Source: Sphingomonas xanthus (GTDB lineage: Bacteria > Pseudomonadota > Alphaproteobacteria > Sphingomonadales > Sphingomonadaceae). From it: a stretch of 64,000 nt of DNA. Position numbers and translations under genes: made by a program. The notes beneath the pieces were generated by a model. It did not search any database and had not been told where the DNA came from. It saw only the letters and a list, made by a program, of their open reading frames with translations. Positions within the stretch are counted from its first letter, which is position 1. Each line of letters opens with the position of its first letter. Shown here in pieces: positions 24,060 to 31,310 of the stretch. Where the stretch lies: assembly GCF_007998985.1 (NCBI RefSeq), contig NZ_CP041659.1:1610001-1674000 (forward strand), in the 5' to 3' direction.

Positions 24060-24461
24060 TCAGCGATCATCGAGAACCTGCGCATAGATGGAGGCGGAAT
24101 CCCGTCCGCCCCATCGCTCCCGGATCATTCCGTCCGATAATTGGAACCATTCGATTGCATTGATGCGGTATGTCCTATGGGTGGGGGCATGTTCCGCAAG
24201 TCCGCGAAAATGACCGCGAAAACAGCCGGTCTCGACAAAGCGAACGGCTACGGAATTTCCGTCCACCACGCAGGCTCGGGGGTCAAGGTGAAGTGCCATG
24301 CCCTCATGCAATTCGCGCCACACCGCAGCGACCTCTTCAAGGGAAAAAGTTCCGAGCACGCCGTGAATGATGGCGTCAGGGGTGAATTGGGCGAACAGCT
24401 GGCCGAAATCGCCGACATTGAACGCTTCGATGTAATTCTGCACGGCGGGCGGAAGCGTCAT
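24060..24461 (-). CDS. NTF2/SnoaL-like protein within the hut cluster
   Basis: A 133-residue protein with the alpha+beta barrel pattern of the NTF2-like superfamily: VQNYIEAFNVGDFGQLFAQFTPD at the start and RINAIEWFQLSDGMIRERWG at the end. These folds bind small hydrophobic or polar ligands as isomerases, hydrolases or receptors; the ligand is unknown. ATG 24461, six bases behind AAAGGG, is chosen over a TTG overlapping hutU. Its place between hutU and hutH suggests a role with histidine or urocanate, which is not an established part of the Hut pathway. Confidence 0.75.
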   Translation of the reverse strand: MTLPPAVQNYIEAFNVGDFGQLFAQFTPDAIIHGVLGTFSLEEVAAVWRELHEGMALHLDPRACVVDGNSVAVRFVETGCFRGHFRGLAEHAPTHRTYRINAIEWFQLSDGMIRERWGGRDSASIYAQVLDDR

Positions 24462-24472
24462 CATGTACCCTT

Positions 24473-26137
24473 TCAACCGGTGACCATGGGCAGGTCCAGG
24501 CCCTGTTCCTTCGCGCAGTCGATCGCGGCCTCATACCCCGCATCCGCATGGCGCATGACTCCGGTGGCCGGGTCGTTCCAGAGAACGCGCTCGAGGCGTC
24601 GGTCGGCGTCTTCGGTACCGTCGGCGACGATCACAACGCCAGAATGCTGCGAATAGCCCATGCCGACTCCGCCGCCATGGTGGAGCGAGACCCAGGTCGC
24701 TCCCGACGCGGTGTTGAGCAGGGCGTTCAGCAGCGGCCAGTCGCTAACTGCATCGCTGCCATCCTGCATCGCTTCGGTCTCGCGGTTCGGGGAGGCGACG
24801 CTGCCGCTATCGAGATGGTCGCGGCCGATGACGATCGGGGCGCTGAGTTCGCCGGTTCGGACCATCTCGTTGAAGGCAAGGCCAAGACGGTGGCGCTGGC
24901 CGAGGCCGACCCAGCAGATCCGCGCCGGCAGGCCCTGGAAGGCGATCCGCTCGGCCGCCATGTCGAGCCAGCGGTGGAGGTGGGCATCGTCGGGGATCAG
25001 CTCTTTAACCTTGGCATCGGTTTTGGCGATGTCGGCGGGATCGCCCGACAGCGCCGCCCAGCGAAACGGACCGACACCGCGGCAGAATAAGGGGCGGACA
25101 TAGGCCGGGACGAAGCCCGGGAAGGCGAAAGCGTCGGCGAGCCCCTCGTTGAAGGCTTCCTGCCGGATATTGTTGCCATAATCGAAGGTGGGGATACCCA
25201 TCTTCTGGAAATCGAGCATCGCCTGGACATGAACCGCCATCGAGCGGCGGGCGGCGGCGGCAAGCGCTTCCGGATCCTTTTCGCGCGTCTCGATCCAACG
25301 GGCGACGCTCCACCCGGCCGGGCAATAGCCGTTGGCCGGATCATGCGCGCTGGTCTGGTCGGTGACCGCGTCGGGACGGATCCCCCGGCGGACCATTTCC
25401 GGCAGGACCTCGGCGCAATTGCCAAGCAACCCGATGCTGGTCGGTTCGGTAGCCCTGGCGATGATCTCAAGTGCTTCGTCGATGCTAGTCGCGCGATGGT
25501 CGAGATAGCGGGTATCGAGCCGCTTCTGGATCGAGCTTTCCTGCACTTCGACCGCGATGCAGTGCGCGCCAGCCATCACCGCGGCCAGCGGCTGCGCGCC
25601 GCCCATTCCGCCAAGACCCCCGGTCAGGATCCACTTGCCTTTCAGGTCGCCGCCGAAATGCTGACGGCCCATTTCCGCGAATGTCTCGTAGGTGCCCTGT
25701 ACGATGCCCTGGCTGCCGATATAGATCCACGAGCCTGCGGTCATCTGGCCGTACATCATCAGGCCCTTGCGATCGAGCTCGTTGAATTTCTCCCAGTTCG
25801 CCCATTTGGGCACCAGATTCGAATTGGCGAGCAGGACGCGCGGCGCATCGCTGTGGGTGCGGAACACGCCCACCGGCTTGCCCGACTGGATCAGCAGCGT
25901 CTGGTCTTCCTCCAGTCGTTCCAGCGTCTCGACGATCCTGTCATAGCAAGCCCAGTTGCGGGCCGCGCGACCAATCCCTCCGTAGACGACCAGCGACTGC
26001 GGATCTTCGGCGACTTCCGCATCGAGGTTGTTCATCAGCATCCGGACAGCCGCCTCGGTAGTCCAATGCCTGGCCTTGATGTCGCTTCCCCGCCGCGCGC
26101 GAATCGCTGCGGAGTTTCGGATCCGTTCTAATGCCAC
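24473..26137 (-). CDS. hutU: Urocanate hydratase
   Basis: A 554-residue NAD-dependent enzyme adding water to urocanate to give imidazolone propionate, the second Hut step. Signature blocks are [20 protein letters not shown] (NAD loop), [16 protein letters not shown] and [17 protein letters not shown]. Length is usual. An inverted repeat resembling HutC operators lies 25-37 bases upstream. It precedes the NTF2-like gene and hutH on the same strand. Confidence 0.95.
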   Translation of the reverse strand: MALERIRNSAAIRARRGSDIKARHWTTEAAVRMLMNNLDAEVAEDPQSLVVYGGIGRAARNWACYDRIVETLERLEEDQTLLIQSGKPVGVFRTHSDAPRVLLANSNLVPKWANWEKFNELDRKGLMMYGQMTAGSWIYIGSQGIVQGTYETFAEMGRQHFGGDLKGKWILTGGLGGMGGAQPLAAVMAGAHCIAVEVQESSIQKRLDTRYLDHRATSIDEALEIIARATEPTSIGLLGNCAEVLPEMVRRGIRPDAVTDQTSAHDPANGYCPAGWSVARWIETREKDPEALAAAARRSMAVHVQAMLDFQKMGIPTFDYGNNIRQEAFNEGLADAFAFPGFVPAYVRPLFCRGVGPFRWAALSGDPADIAKTDAKVKELIPDDAHLHRWLDMAAERIAFQGLPARICWVGLGQRHRLGLAFNEMVRTGELSAPIVIGRDHLDSGSVASPNRETEAMQDGSDAVSDWPLLNALLNTASGATWVSLHHGGGVGMGYSQHSGVVIVADGTEDADRRLERVLWNDPATGVMRHADAGYEAAIDCAKEQGLDLPMVTG

Positions 26138-26160
26138 GATAAGCTCCCTTGTGCCCGAAG

Positions 26161-26174
26161 GCTGTATAGACAGC
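26161..26174 (-). promoter_or_regulatory. HutC-like operator upstream of hutU
   Basis: GCTGT-ATAG-ACAGC is a perfect inverted repeat containing TGTATAGACA (26163-26172). HutC sites in pseudomonads have the form TGTA-N2-TACA; here one base differs. It lies between hutC and hutU. The same ten bases recur at 31256-31265. A partial copy (TGTCTA at 26971) lies upstream of hutC. Confidence 0.65.
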
Positions 26175-26207
26175 TATGTATCAAGCCAGCCGGACGAGCA
26201 AGATGTA

Positions 26208-26942
26208 CTAGACGGTAAAACTGTCCTCGAACTCGAACCGGCTGCCCGGATGGGTCAATCGCGCATAGGAAACCAGTCGCGAGCGCGACCAGGTCTGACG
26301 GATCAGCAGCAGGCAGGGTTCGACGGTCTCGATGTCGAGCAACGCGGCAACGTCGCGGTCGGGCATGACCGCACGCACGACATGATCGACGCGCTCCAGC
26401 GGGGCCGCGCGGGTCAGGAACTCATTGGGAGTGATGCTCGTGAAATCCACCTTGTCATAACCAGGGGCTATCTCGGCCAGCACGAAGCGTTCTTCCAGCT
26501 GGATCGGAATTCCAGCTTCGGAATGGACGATCACCGAATGGAACAGTTGCGTACCGGGTTCGACTCCCAGCATCGAGCCAGTCTTCTTGCTGGCCTTCTC
26601 GGCGACATTCTTGACTACATAGCTTCCGTGCTGGTGGCCGCGCGACCGGATCTCGTCGGCGATGTTGCGAATTTCGATAATGTGGCCTTTGGCCGACGGA
26701 TCGGCGACAAAGGTGCCGACGCCGGGCAGGCGGGTCAGGATTCCGCTGTTCTGCAGTTCGCGAAGCGCACGGTGCGCAGTCATCCGCGATACGCCGAATT
26801 TTTTGATGAGCTCGGCTTCGGATTCGACGCGGTCGCCTGGCCTCAAATCGCCGCGGGCAATGCCGTCGACGACATATTTCTTGATGGCAGCGTATAGCGG
26901 TTCGGGCGCCCCGCGCCCGTATCGATCGTCCACGTTCGCCAC
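26208..26942 (-). CDS. hutC: HutC family GntR-type repressor
   Basis: A 244-residue repressor: an N-terminal winged helix (LRPGDRVESEAELIKKFGVSRM and RALRELQNSG) and a C-terminal UTRA sensor domain, which in HutC binds urocanate. The end FEFEDSFTV is the common C-terminus of the HutC group. It is the first gene of the hut cluster on the minus strand and probably represses hutU-hutH, and by operator identity perhaps the TonB locus at 31.3 kb. Confidence 0.92.
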   Translation of the reverse strand: MANVDDRYGRGAPEPLYAAIKKYVVDGIARGDLRPGDRVESEAELIKKFGVSRMTAHRALRELQNSGILTRLPGVGTFVADPSAKGHIIEIRNIADEIRSRGHQHGSYVVKNVAEKASKKTGSMLGVEPGTQLFHSVIVHSEAGIPIQLEERFVLAEIAPGYDKVDFTSITPNEFLTRAAPLERVDHVVRAVMPDRDVAALLDIETVEPCLLLIRQTWSRSRLVSYARLTHPGSRFEFEDSFTV

Positions 26943-27035
26943 CCTAGTCGCCCCGCTGTCGTTGGCGACCTGTCTAGGCGGTGGCGGCGCGGAAGGGAAG
27001 GAGGCCCGGGCAAGACATCGCCCGGGCCCGCTTGA

Positions 27036-27356
27036 CTACATATTGTTCATGTCGTGGCCGGCGTGAGGGTCTTCGGCCGGTTCCGCCGGCTTTGGCTTGG
27101 GCGCCGCCGGGACCGGCTTCGTGGGGGTCGGCTTCGCAGCAGGGGCTGGGGCGGCGGGCGTTTGCGTTTCGGCGGCTGGTTCGGCCTCGGTCACGGGGTC
27201 GGCCATGATATCGTTGACGGCGGGCAGTTCAGGCGGCGCCATCATGGCGTTAACGTCGTTCGCGGTCAGATTTTCGGCAGGCTGATCGGTCCCGCCACAG
27301 GCGGCAAGCGACCCGAACAAGGCGATAGCGGTCAGTCCGGTGATTACAGGCTTCAT
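27036..27356 (-). CDS. Pro/Ala-rich lipoprotein with HAGHDM tail
   Basis: A 106-residue lipoprotein. The signal MKPVITGLTAIALFGSLAAC places the lipidated Cys at 20. The mature part is a Pro/Ala/Lys-rich spacer that ends DPHAGHDMNNM, a His/Met motif also found in CopB and the small His-rich protein of this cluster. It is likely a membrane-tethered copper-binding tail. It lies last in the copper cluster, 40 bases after copB. No family is recognised. Confidence 0.65.
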   Translation of the reverse strand: MKPVITGLTAIALFGSLAACGGTDQPAENLTANDVNAMMAPPELPAVNDIMADPVTEAEPAAETQTPAAPAPAAKPTPTKPVPAAPKPKPAEPAEDPHAGHDMNNM

Positions 27357-27395
27357 CTTCGTTCCAATCTGTGAGGATTACGGTCAGGGTGAATA

Positions 27396-28589
27396 TCAAA
27401 ACCAGGTGCGGATTCCGACGACCAAGTTGAGGCCGCCTCCACGTTCGCCGTGCGCCCGGCGATAGTCCCGTGTCGCACCGAATGCGCGTTCATAATCTAC
27501 CCCGGCATAGGGCGCGAACAGGGGCGAGATTTCATAGCGGAGACGGACGCCCAGTGCGGCGTCGGTCAGCCCGCTGCCGAGACCAAGCTCCCCGACTTTT
27601 TGCGCCGACAGGCCGGCTTCCACCCGTGGCTGCACGATCAGCTTCTGGGTAATGCGAAGGTCATATTCGGCCTCGGCGCGCGCGGTCACTTCGCCCTTGG
27701 ATGACAGAAACAAGGCACCGTCTACCTCGACCCAATAGGGCAACAGGCCCTGCACGCCCAGCGCGAGGTGGGTCCGGTTGGGGCCCTCTCCGAAATCACC
27801 GCGAAGTCCAGCCTGGAGGTCGAACCAGGGGCCGATCGCATGGCTCCAGAGCGCCTGGACCTCTGCCTCTTCGACCTTGCGGCCCCAATCGCCCTCGACC
27901 TCGGTTTTCAGCCACAGCTTGTCGATATCGCCGCCGATCCAGCCTTGGGCATCGACGACATAGCCGTCGCGGCCCTTGCGAAATTGCTGTTCCGCACGGT
28001 CGATAAGAAGTTTCGCGACGGTCATGTCGCCATGTTCTTTGCGAAGGATGCTGCGTCCCCGGGCCATGGCATCGCTGCCCCAAACCGCATCCGCCGCATC
28101 GGCAGGACCCGCCAGCGCCTCGGCGGGCGCCGGCCGGACCGGGATCTCGACCTGCTGCGCTGCGCCCATGTCATGGCCTGCATGCGGATCGACCGCCGCC
28201 GGCTCGCAATGGCCCATCGCCGCATGTTCCGGCTGACAGGATGTGGTGGCGGCGGGTGCCGCAGGCACGGGTTCGGCCGCTGGCTCGGGCAACTTGCAGT
28301 GACCCATGGCGGCATGTTCGGGAGTGCAGACAATGGCCGCCGGCTCGGAGGGCAATGAGGCATGGCCTTCCGGCAATTTGCAATGCCCCATTGCCGCATG
28401 TTCGGGGGTGCAGGTCGGAGGCGCCGATTTGGGCGCCGGTTCGGGCATCTTGCAGTGCCCCATCGCTGCATGTTCGGGCGTGCAGCTTGTGGCGGGAGCG
28501 GGACTTGCCCCACTCGGATGGCCGCTATGCTGGGCCAGGGCCGGAGGCGCGAGCGTGGTTGCCGCGAGGAGGAGGGAGGCGCGGATCAT
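27396..28589 (-). CDS. copB: Copper resistance outer-membrane protein CopB
   Basis: A 397-residue protein with signal peptide MIRASLLLAATTLAPPALA, a metal-binding N-terminal region and a C-terminal beta-barrel (about residues 200-397, ending LNLVVGIRTWF). The N-terminal part carries four copies of a motif of type C-x-P-E-H-A-A-M-G-H-C at residues 36-46, 60-70, 88-98 and 118-128, then DPHAGHDM. Start 28589 overlaps the copA stop by ATGA. CopB with CopA sequesters or exports periplasmic copper. Confidence 0.9.
   Translation of the reverse strand: MIRASLLLAATTLAPPALAQHSGHPSGASPAPATSCTPEHAAMGHCKMPEPAPKSAPPTCTPEHAAMGHCKLPEGHASLPSEPAAIVCTPEHAAMGHCKLPEPAAEPVPAAPAATTSCQPEHAAMGHCEPAAVDPHAGHDMGAAQQVEIPVRPAPAEALAGPADAADAVWGSDAMARGRSILRKEHGDMTVAKLLIDRAEQQFRKGRDGYVVDAQGWIGGDIDKLWLKTEVEGDWGRKVEEAEVQALWSHAIGPWFDLQAGLRGDFGEGPNRTHLALGVQGLLPYWVEVDGALFLSSKGEVTARAEAEYDLRITQKLIVQPRVEAGLSAQKVGELGLGSGLTDAALGVRLRYEISPLFAPYAGVDYERAFGATRDYRRAHGERGGGLNLVVGIRTWF
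28200..28484 (-). repeat. Four Cys/His/Met repeats inside copB
   Basis: Units of 24 to 30 codons share the core EHAAMGHC, preceded by Cys-Thr-Pro or Cys-Gln-Pro. The first three continue with Lys-x-Pro-Glu. The spacing differs and the spacers are Pro/Ala-rich, which fits internal duplication of a metal-binding module. Confidence 0.85.
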
Positions 28590-30316
28590 GCTTCTGCTCC
28601 TTCCAGCGGGCGGACGCTGACGACGCGCATCATCCCCGCGTGCATGTGATAGAGAAGGTGGCAGTGGAACGCCCAGTCGCCGGGCGCGTCGGCAGTCAGG
28701 TCGACGTCGACATAGCCGCCAGGCAGCACGCGGATGGTGTGCTTGAGCGGTTGGTTGCCGGGATTGCCATTGACGATCTCGAAGAAATGACCGTGCAAGT
28801 GCATCGGATGGGTCATCATCGTGTCGTTGATCATCCTGAGGCGCACCCGCTCGTTTCTGGCGAAACGATAGGGCTCCGGGTTTTCGCTCAGCTTCTCGCC
28901 GTCCATCGACCACATGAAGCGTTCCATGTTGCCGGTCAGGTGGATGTCGATCCGCCGGGTCGGGACCCGCGTGTCGCTGTTGGGCGTCAGCGCGACAAGA
29001 TCCTTGTAGGTCAGTACCTTGTGGCCGACATCGTCGAGCCCGACGCCCGGATCGCCGACCCGGTCCATCGGCATCGGCGCAATCATGTCGACTCCCGGTC
29101 CGACCTTGAAATCGACCTTCGATTTGTCGCGCATGTCGTGGCTCATCGCCGGAGCCGATGAGGCCGCGTCGCCATGCGCGGAATGATCCATCGACCCGTG
29201 ATCCATTGCGCCCATTCCCATGTCGGTCATGGTCAGCGTCGGCCGCTTGCGCAGCGGCGGCACCGCGGCGCGCATTCCGGCCTGCGGGGCTAGCGTCGCA
29301 ACGCCCATGCCTGACCGGTCGATGCCCTCGGCGATCAAGCTGTAAGCGCGGTTTTCGGGGACCACGATCAGATCGTAGGTTTCGGCATTGCCGATCTGCA
29401 GTTCGTCGACCTCTACAGGCCGCACCGCGATCCCGTCGGTCGCGACGACCAGCAGCTTCAGGCCCGGGATACGGATGTTGAATATGGTCTGGGCAGCGGC
29501 ATTGATCAGCCGCAGCCTCACCCGCTCGCCAGCGCGGAATAGTCCGGTCCAGTTTTCGCCCGGGCTGTGGCCGTTAATGAGGTAGGTATAGGCCGCCGCG
29601 GTGACGTCCGAAATGTCGGTCGGATCCATCCGCATCCGGGCGAATTCGCGCGCCTCCTTGGCCGACATTTTGTCCTCGCCCCGGTTGGCCAGCGTCCGCC
29701 TGTTGCGGTTGAAGACTCCGCCTTCCTGCTTCAGGCGGGTGAACAGCCGATGCGGGTGCATGAAGGTCCAGTCGGACAGGACGATGACATGTTCACGGTC
29801 ATGGGCGATCGGGTCGGGACCGGCGGGATCGATGATGATCGGGCCATAATGGCCAAGCTGTTCCTGAAGCCCGCTGTGGCTGTGATACCAGTAGGTACCA
29901 GACTGACGGACGGGAAACTCATAGGTGAAGCTCGACCGAGCACGGATACCCGGGAAACTGATGCCGGGCACCCCATCCATGTGGAAGGGAACGATCAGCC
30001 CGTGCCAGTGAATCGACGTGTCCTCGTCAAGCTGGTTGTCGACAGTGATCCGGACATTTTGGCCCTCCTTCAGCCTGACTAGCGGGGCCGGAATGGTGCC
30101 GTTGATCCCGATCGCATGGCCGGGCCTGCCGTCGACCCGGAAATTCAGTTCGCTGACGGTCATGCGGATGTCCTCGCCGGACAGCAGGCCCTGCGACTTG
30201 GCGGCGGTCAGGCCGTGGCTTGTGGTGGCCGCCCAGGCAGGTTGCAGCCCGGCGGCTGCGGCAAGCGCCGCGCCCCCGCCAATAAAGGCGCGGCGGTCGA
30301 TGGAAATGTCGTTCAT
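28586..30316 (-). CDS. copA: Copper resistance multicopper oxidase CopA
   Basis: A 576-residue periplasmic oxidase exported by the Tat pathway (DRRAFIGGGAALAAAAG signal). Copper ligands are seen in SIHWHGLIVP, YWYHSHSG, HPMHLHGHF and WAFHCHLLYHMHAGMM. A Met/His-rich insert (MTDMGMGAMDHGSMDHSAHG) near residues 355-385 is a further copper site typical of CopA. It probably oxidises Cu(I). It is translated just before copB and follows a small His-rich protein. Confidence 0.93.
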   Translation of the reverse strand: MNDISIDRRAFIGGGAALAAAAGLQPAWAATTSHGLTAAKSQGLLSGEDIRMTVSELNFRVDGRPGHAIGINGTIPAPLVRLKEGQNVRITVDNQLDEDTSIHWHGLIVPFHMDGVPGISFPGIRARSSFTYEFPVRQSGTYWYHSHSGLQEQLGHYGPIIIDPAGPDPIAHDREHVIVLSDWTFMHPHRLFTRLKQEGGVFNRNRRTLANRGEDKMSAKEAREFARMRMDPTDISDVTAAAYTYLINGHSPGENWTGLFRAGERVRLRLINAAAQTIFNIRIPGLKLLVVATDGIAVRPVEVDELQIGNAETYDLIVVPENRAYSLIAEGIDRSGMGVATLAPQAGMRAAVPPLRKRPTLTMTDMGMGAMDHGSMDHSAHGDAASSAPAMSHDMRDKSKVDFKVGPGVDMIAPMPMDRVGDPGVGLDDVGHKVLTYKDLVALTPNSDTRVPTRRIDIHLTGNMERFMWSMDGEKLSENPEPYRFARNERVRLRMINDTMMTHPMHLHGHFFEIVNGNPGNQPLKHTIRVLPGGYVDVDLTADAPGDWAFHCHLLYHMHAGMMRVVSVRPLEGAEA

Positions 30317-30407
30317 GCGATCCCCTTCGCGGTCGCTAACGACCGCGAGACGTCAAAGGTTGCTGGAACAGTACGGGGGCGCCGATCAGGCCGGCGCCCC
30401 CGACCGA

Positions 30408-30707
30408 TCAGTGCGCGTGTCCTTCGTGCGCGGACGCGGGAGCGGCAGCCGCCGCTCCATCCTTCTTGTCCATGCACTCCATCTTGCCGCCCTGCTTGGC
30501 CTTTTCGCAACATTCCTTGCAATCATGCTTGGCATGATCCGCATGGTTCATGGCCTTGGCTTGGCCGTTGTGCTGGCTGTGGTCCATCCCCTTATGTTGG
30601 GCATGGTCCATCTTGTGGCCGGCATGGGGGTCGGCAGCCGGCGCGGTCTGTGCGGCGGCGGGTACAGCAAGCAATAGCGCAATCGCGCCGATAAGGGTCG
30701 TCTTCAT
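30408..30707 (-). CDS. Small periplasmic His/Met/Cys-rich protein
   Basis: A 99-residue protein with signal peptide MKTTLIGAIALLLAVPAAAQ. The mature part is packed with metal ligands: DPHAGHKMDHAQHKGMDHSQ, HADHAKHDCKECCEKAKQ and a His-rich end HEGHAH. It would bind copper or similar soft metals in the periplasm. A GGAG site supports the start at 30707 instead of an upstream frame. It lies between copA and the small secreted protein at 30743, in the same direction. Confidence 0.75.
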   Translation of the reverse strand: MKTTLIGAIALLLAVPAAAQTAPAADPHAGHKMDHAQHKGMDHSQHNGQAKAMNHADHAKHDCKECCEKAKQGGKMECMDKKDGAAAAAPASAHEGHAH

Positions 30708-30742
30708 ATCAGTCTCCGTAAGATTCGTGGGGGTCTTGAAAC

Positions 30743-31072
30743 TTACGCGAGACGTGGAGGCGGCGTTGGTAGCTTGGCGACGAAACTGCGTTGCTGCCGG
30801 TCGCCGGATGGCCTGAAGGCGCGGCGCAGCATTAGCTGAGCCGCCATCGGTTGACCAGGAGAAACGGCCAGTGCCAGACACATGGTCGCGCAATCGGTTT
30901 GGTCCCGCTCGCCATCATGATGCTTGGCGGCGTCAGATGGTTGGCAATGCTCGCTGGAAGCCGAGGCCTGCGGCATCGGTGCGGCCGCCAGCGCCTGCCC
31001 GCCGGGCATGGCCAGCGGCGCGAAAAGCATCGCCACGGCCAGCAGCGCCAAGAGGAAACCTTTCAGCTTCAT
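30743..31072 (-). CDS. Small secreted Cys/His-containing protein
   Basis: A 109-residue protein with signal peptide MKLKGFLLALLAVAMLFAPLA. The mature chain has three Cys and several His (SSEHCQPSDAAKHHDGERDQ and TDCATMCLALA), then an Arg-rich tail. It resembles the poorly described first genes of sphingomonad copper clusters, by impression only. It is the first gene of the cluster on this strand, so a copper-responsive promoter is expected in 31073-31130. Function is unknown. Confidence 0.6.
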   Translation of the reverse strand: MKLKGFLLALLAVAMLFAPLAMPGGQALAAAPMPQASASSEHCQPSDAAKHHDGERDQTDCATMCLALAVSPGQPMAAQLMLRRAFRPSGDRQQRSFVAKLPTPPPRLA

Positions 31073-31255
31073 GCGAGGGCATATGGACCCTCTGTTGCCG
31101 CATTTCAATCGTCACGGACTTGTCTTAAATAGTTGCCGATCGGCCACGCCATCGCCGCGAAACCGTCTGCGCCAGCCTTGAAATCACGTCAGCTGCGCCT
31201 CTGTTTACGAGGTGTGGCAAGGTCGGCCAACGGCTCGTACAATTATATATTGACA

Positions 31256-31265
31256 TGTATAGACA
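31256..31265 (+). promoter_or_regulatory. HutC-like operator upstream of the TonB receptor
   Basis: TGTATAGACA, followed by G, is identical to the core of the operator before hutU. It lies 46 bases before the receptor start, next to an AT-rich stretch (ATTATATATTGACA) that could hold promoter elements. A given ten-base word is expected about 0.1 times by chance in both strands of this window, and both copies fall in promoter regions. Confidence 0.55.
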
Positions 31266-31310
31266 GTTACCTTCTGTTCCCGACTCAAGAAAATCGAGGA
31301 GGGCAGATCC

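Noticed and set aside
28200..28484. Regular repeats that could be mistaken for a CRISPR array
   Set aside because: The units are in frame inside copB, encode a metal motif and have unequal spacing; no cas genes are present.
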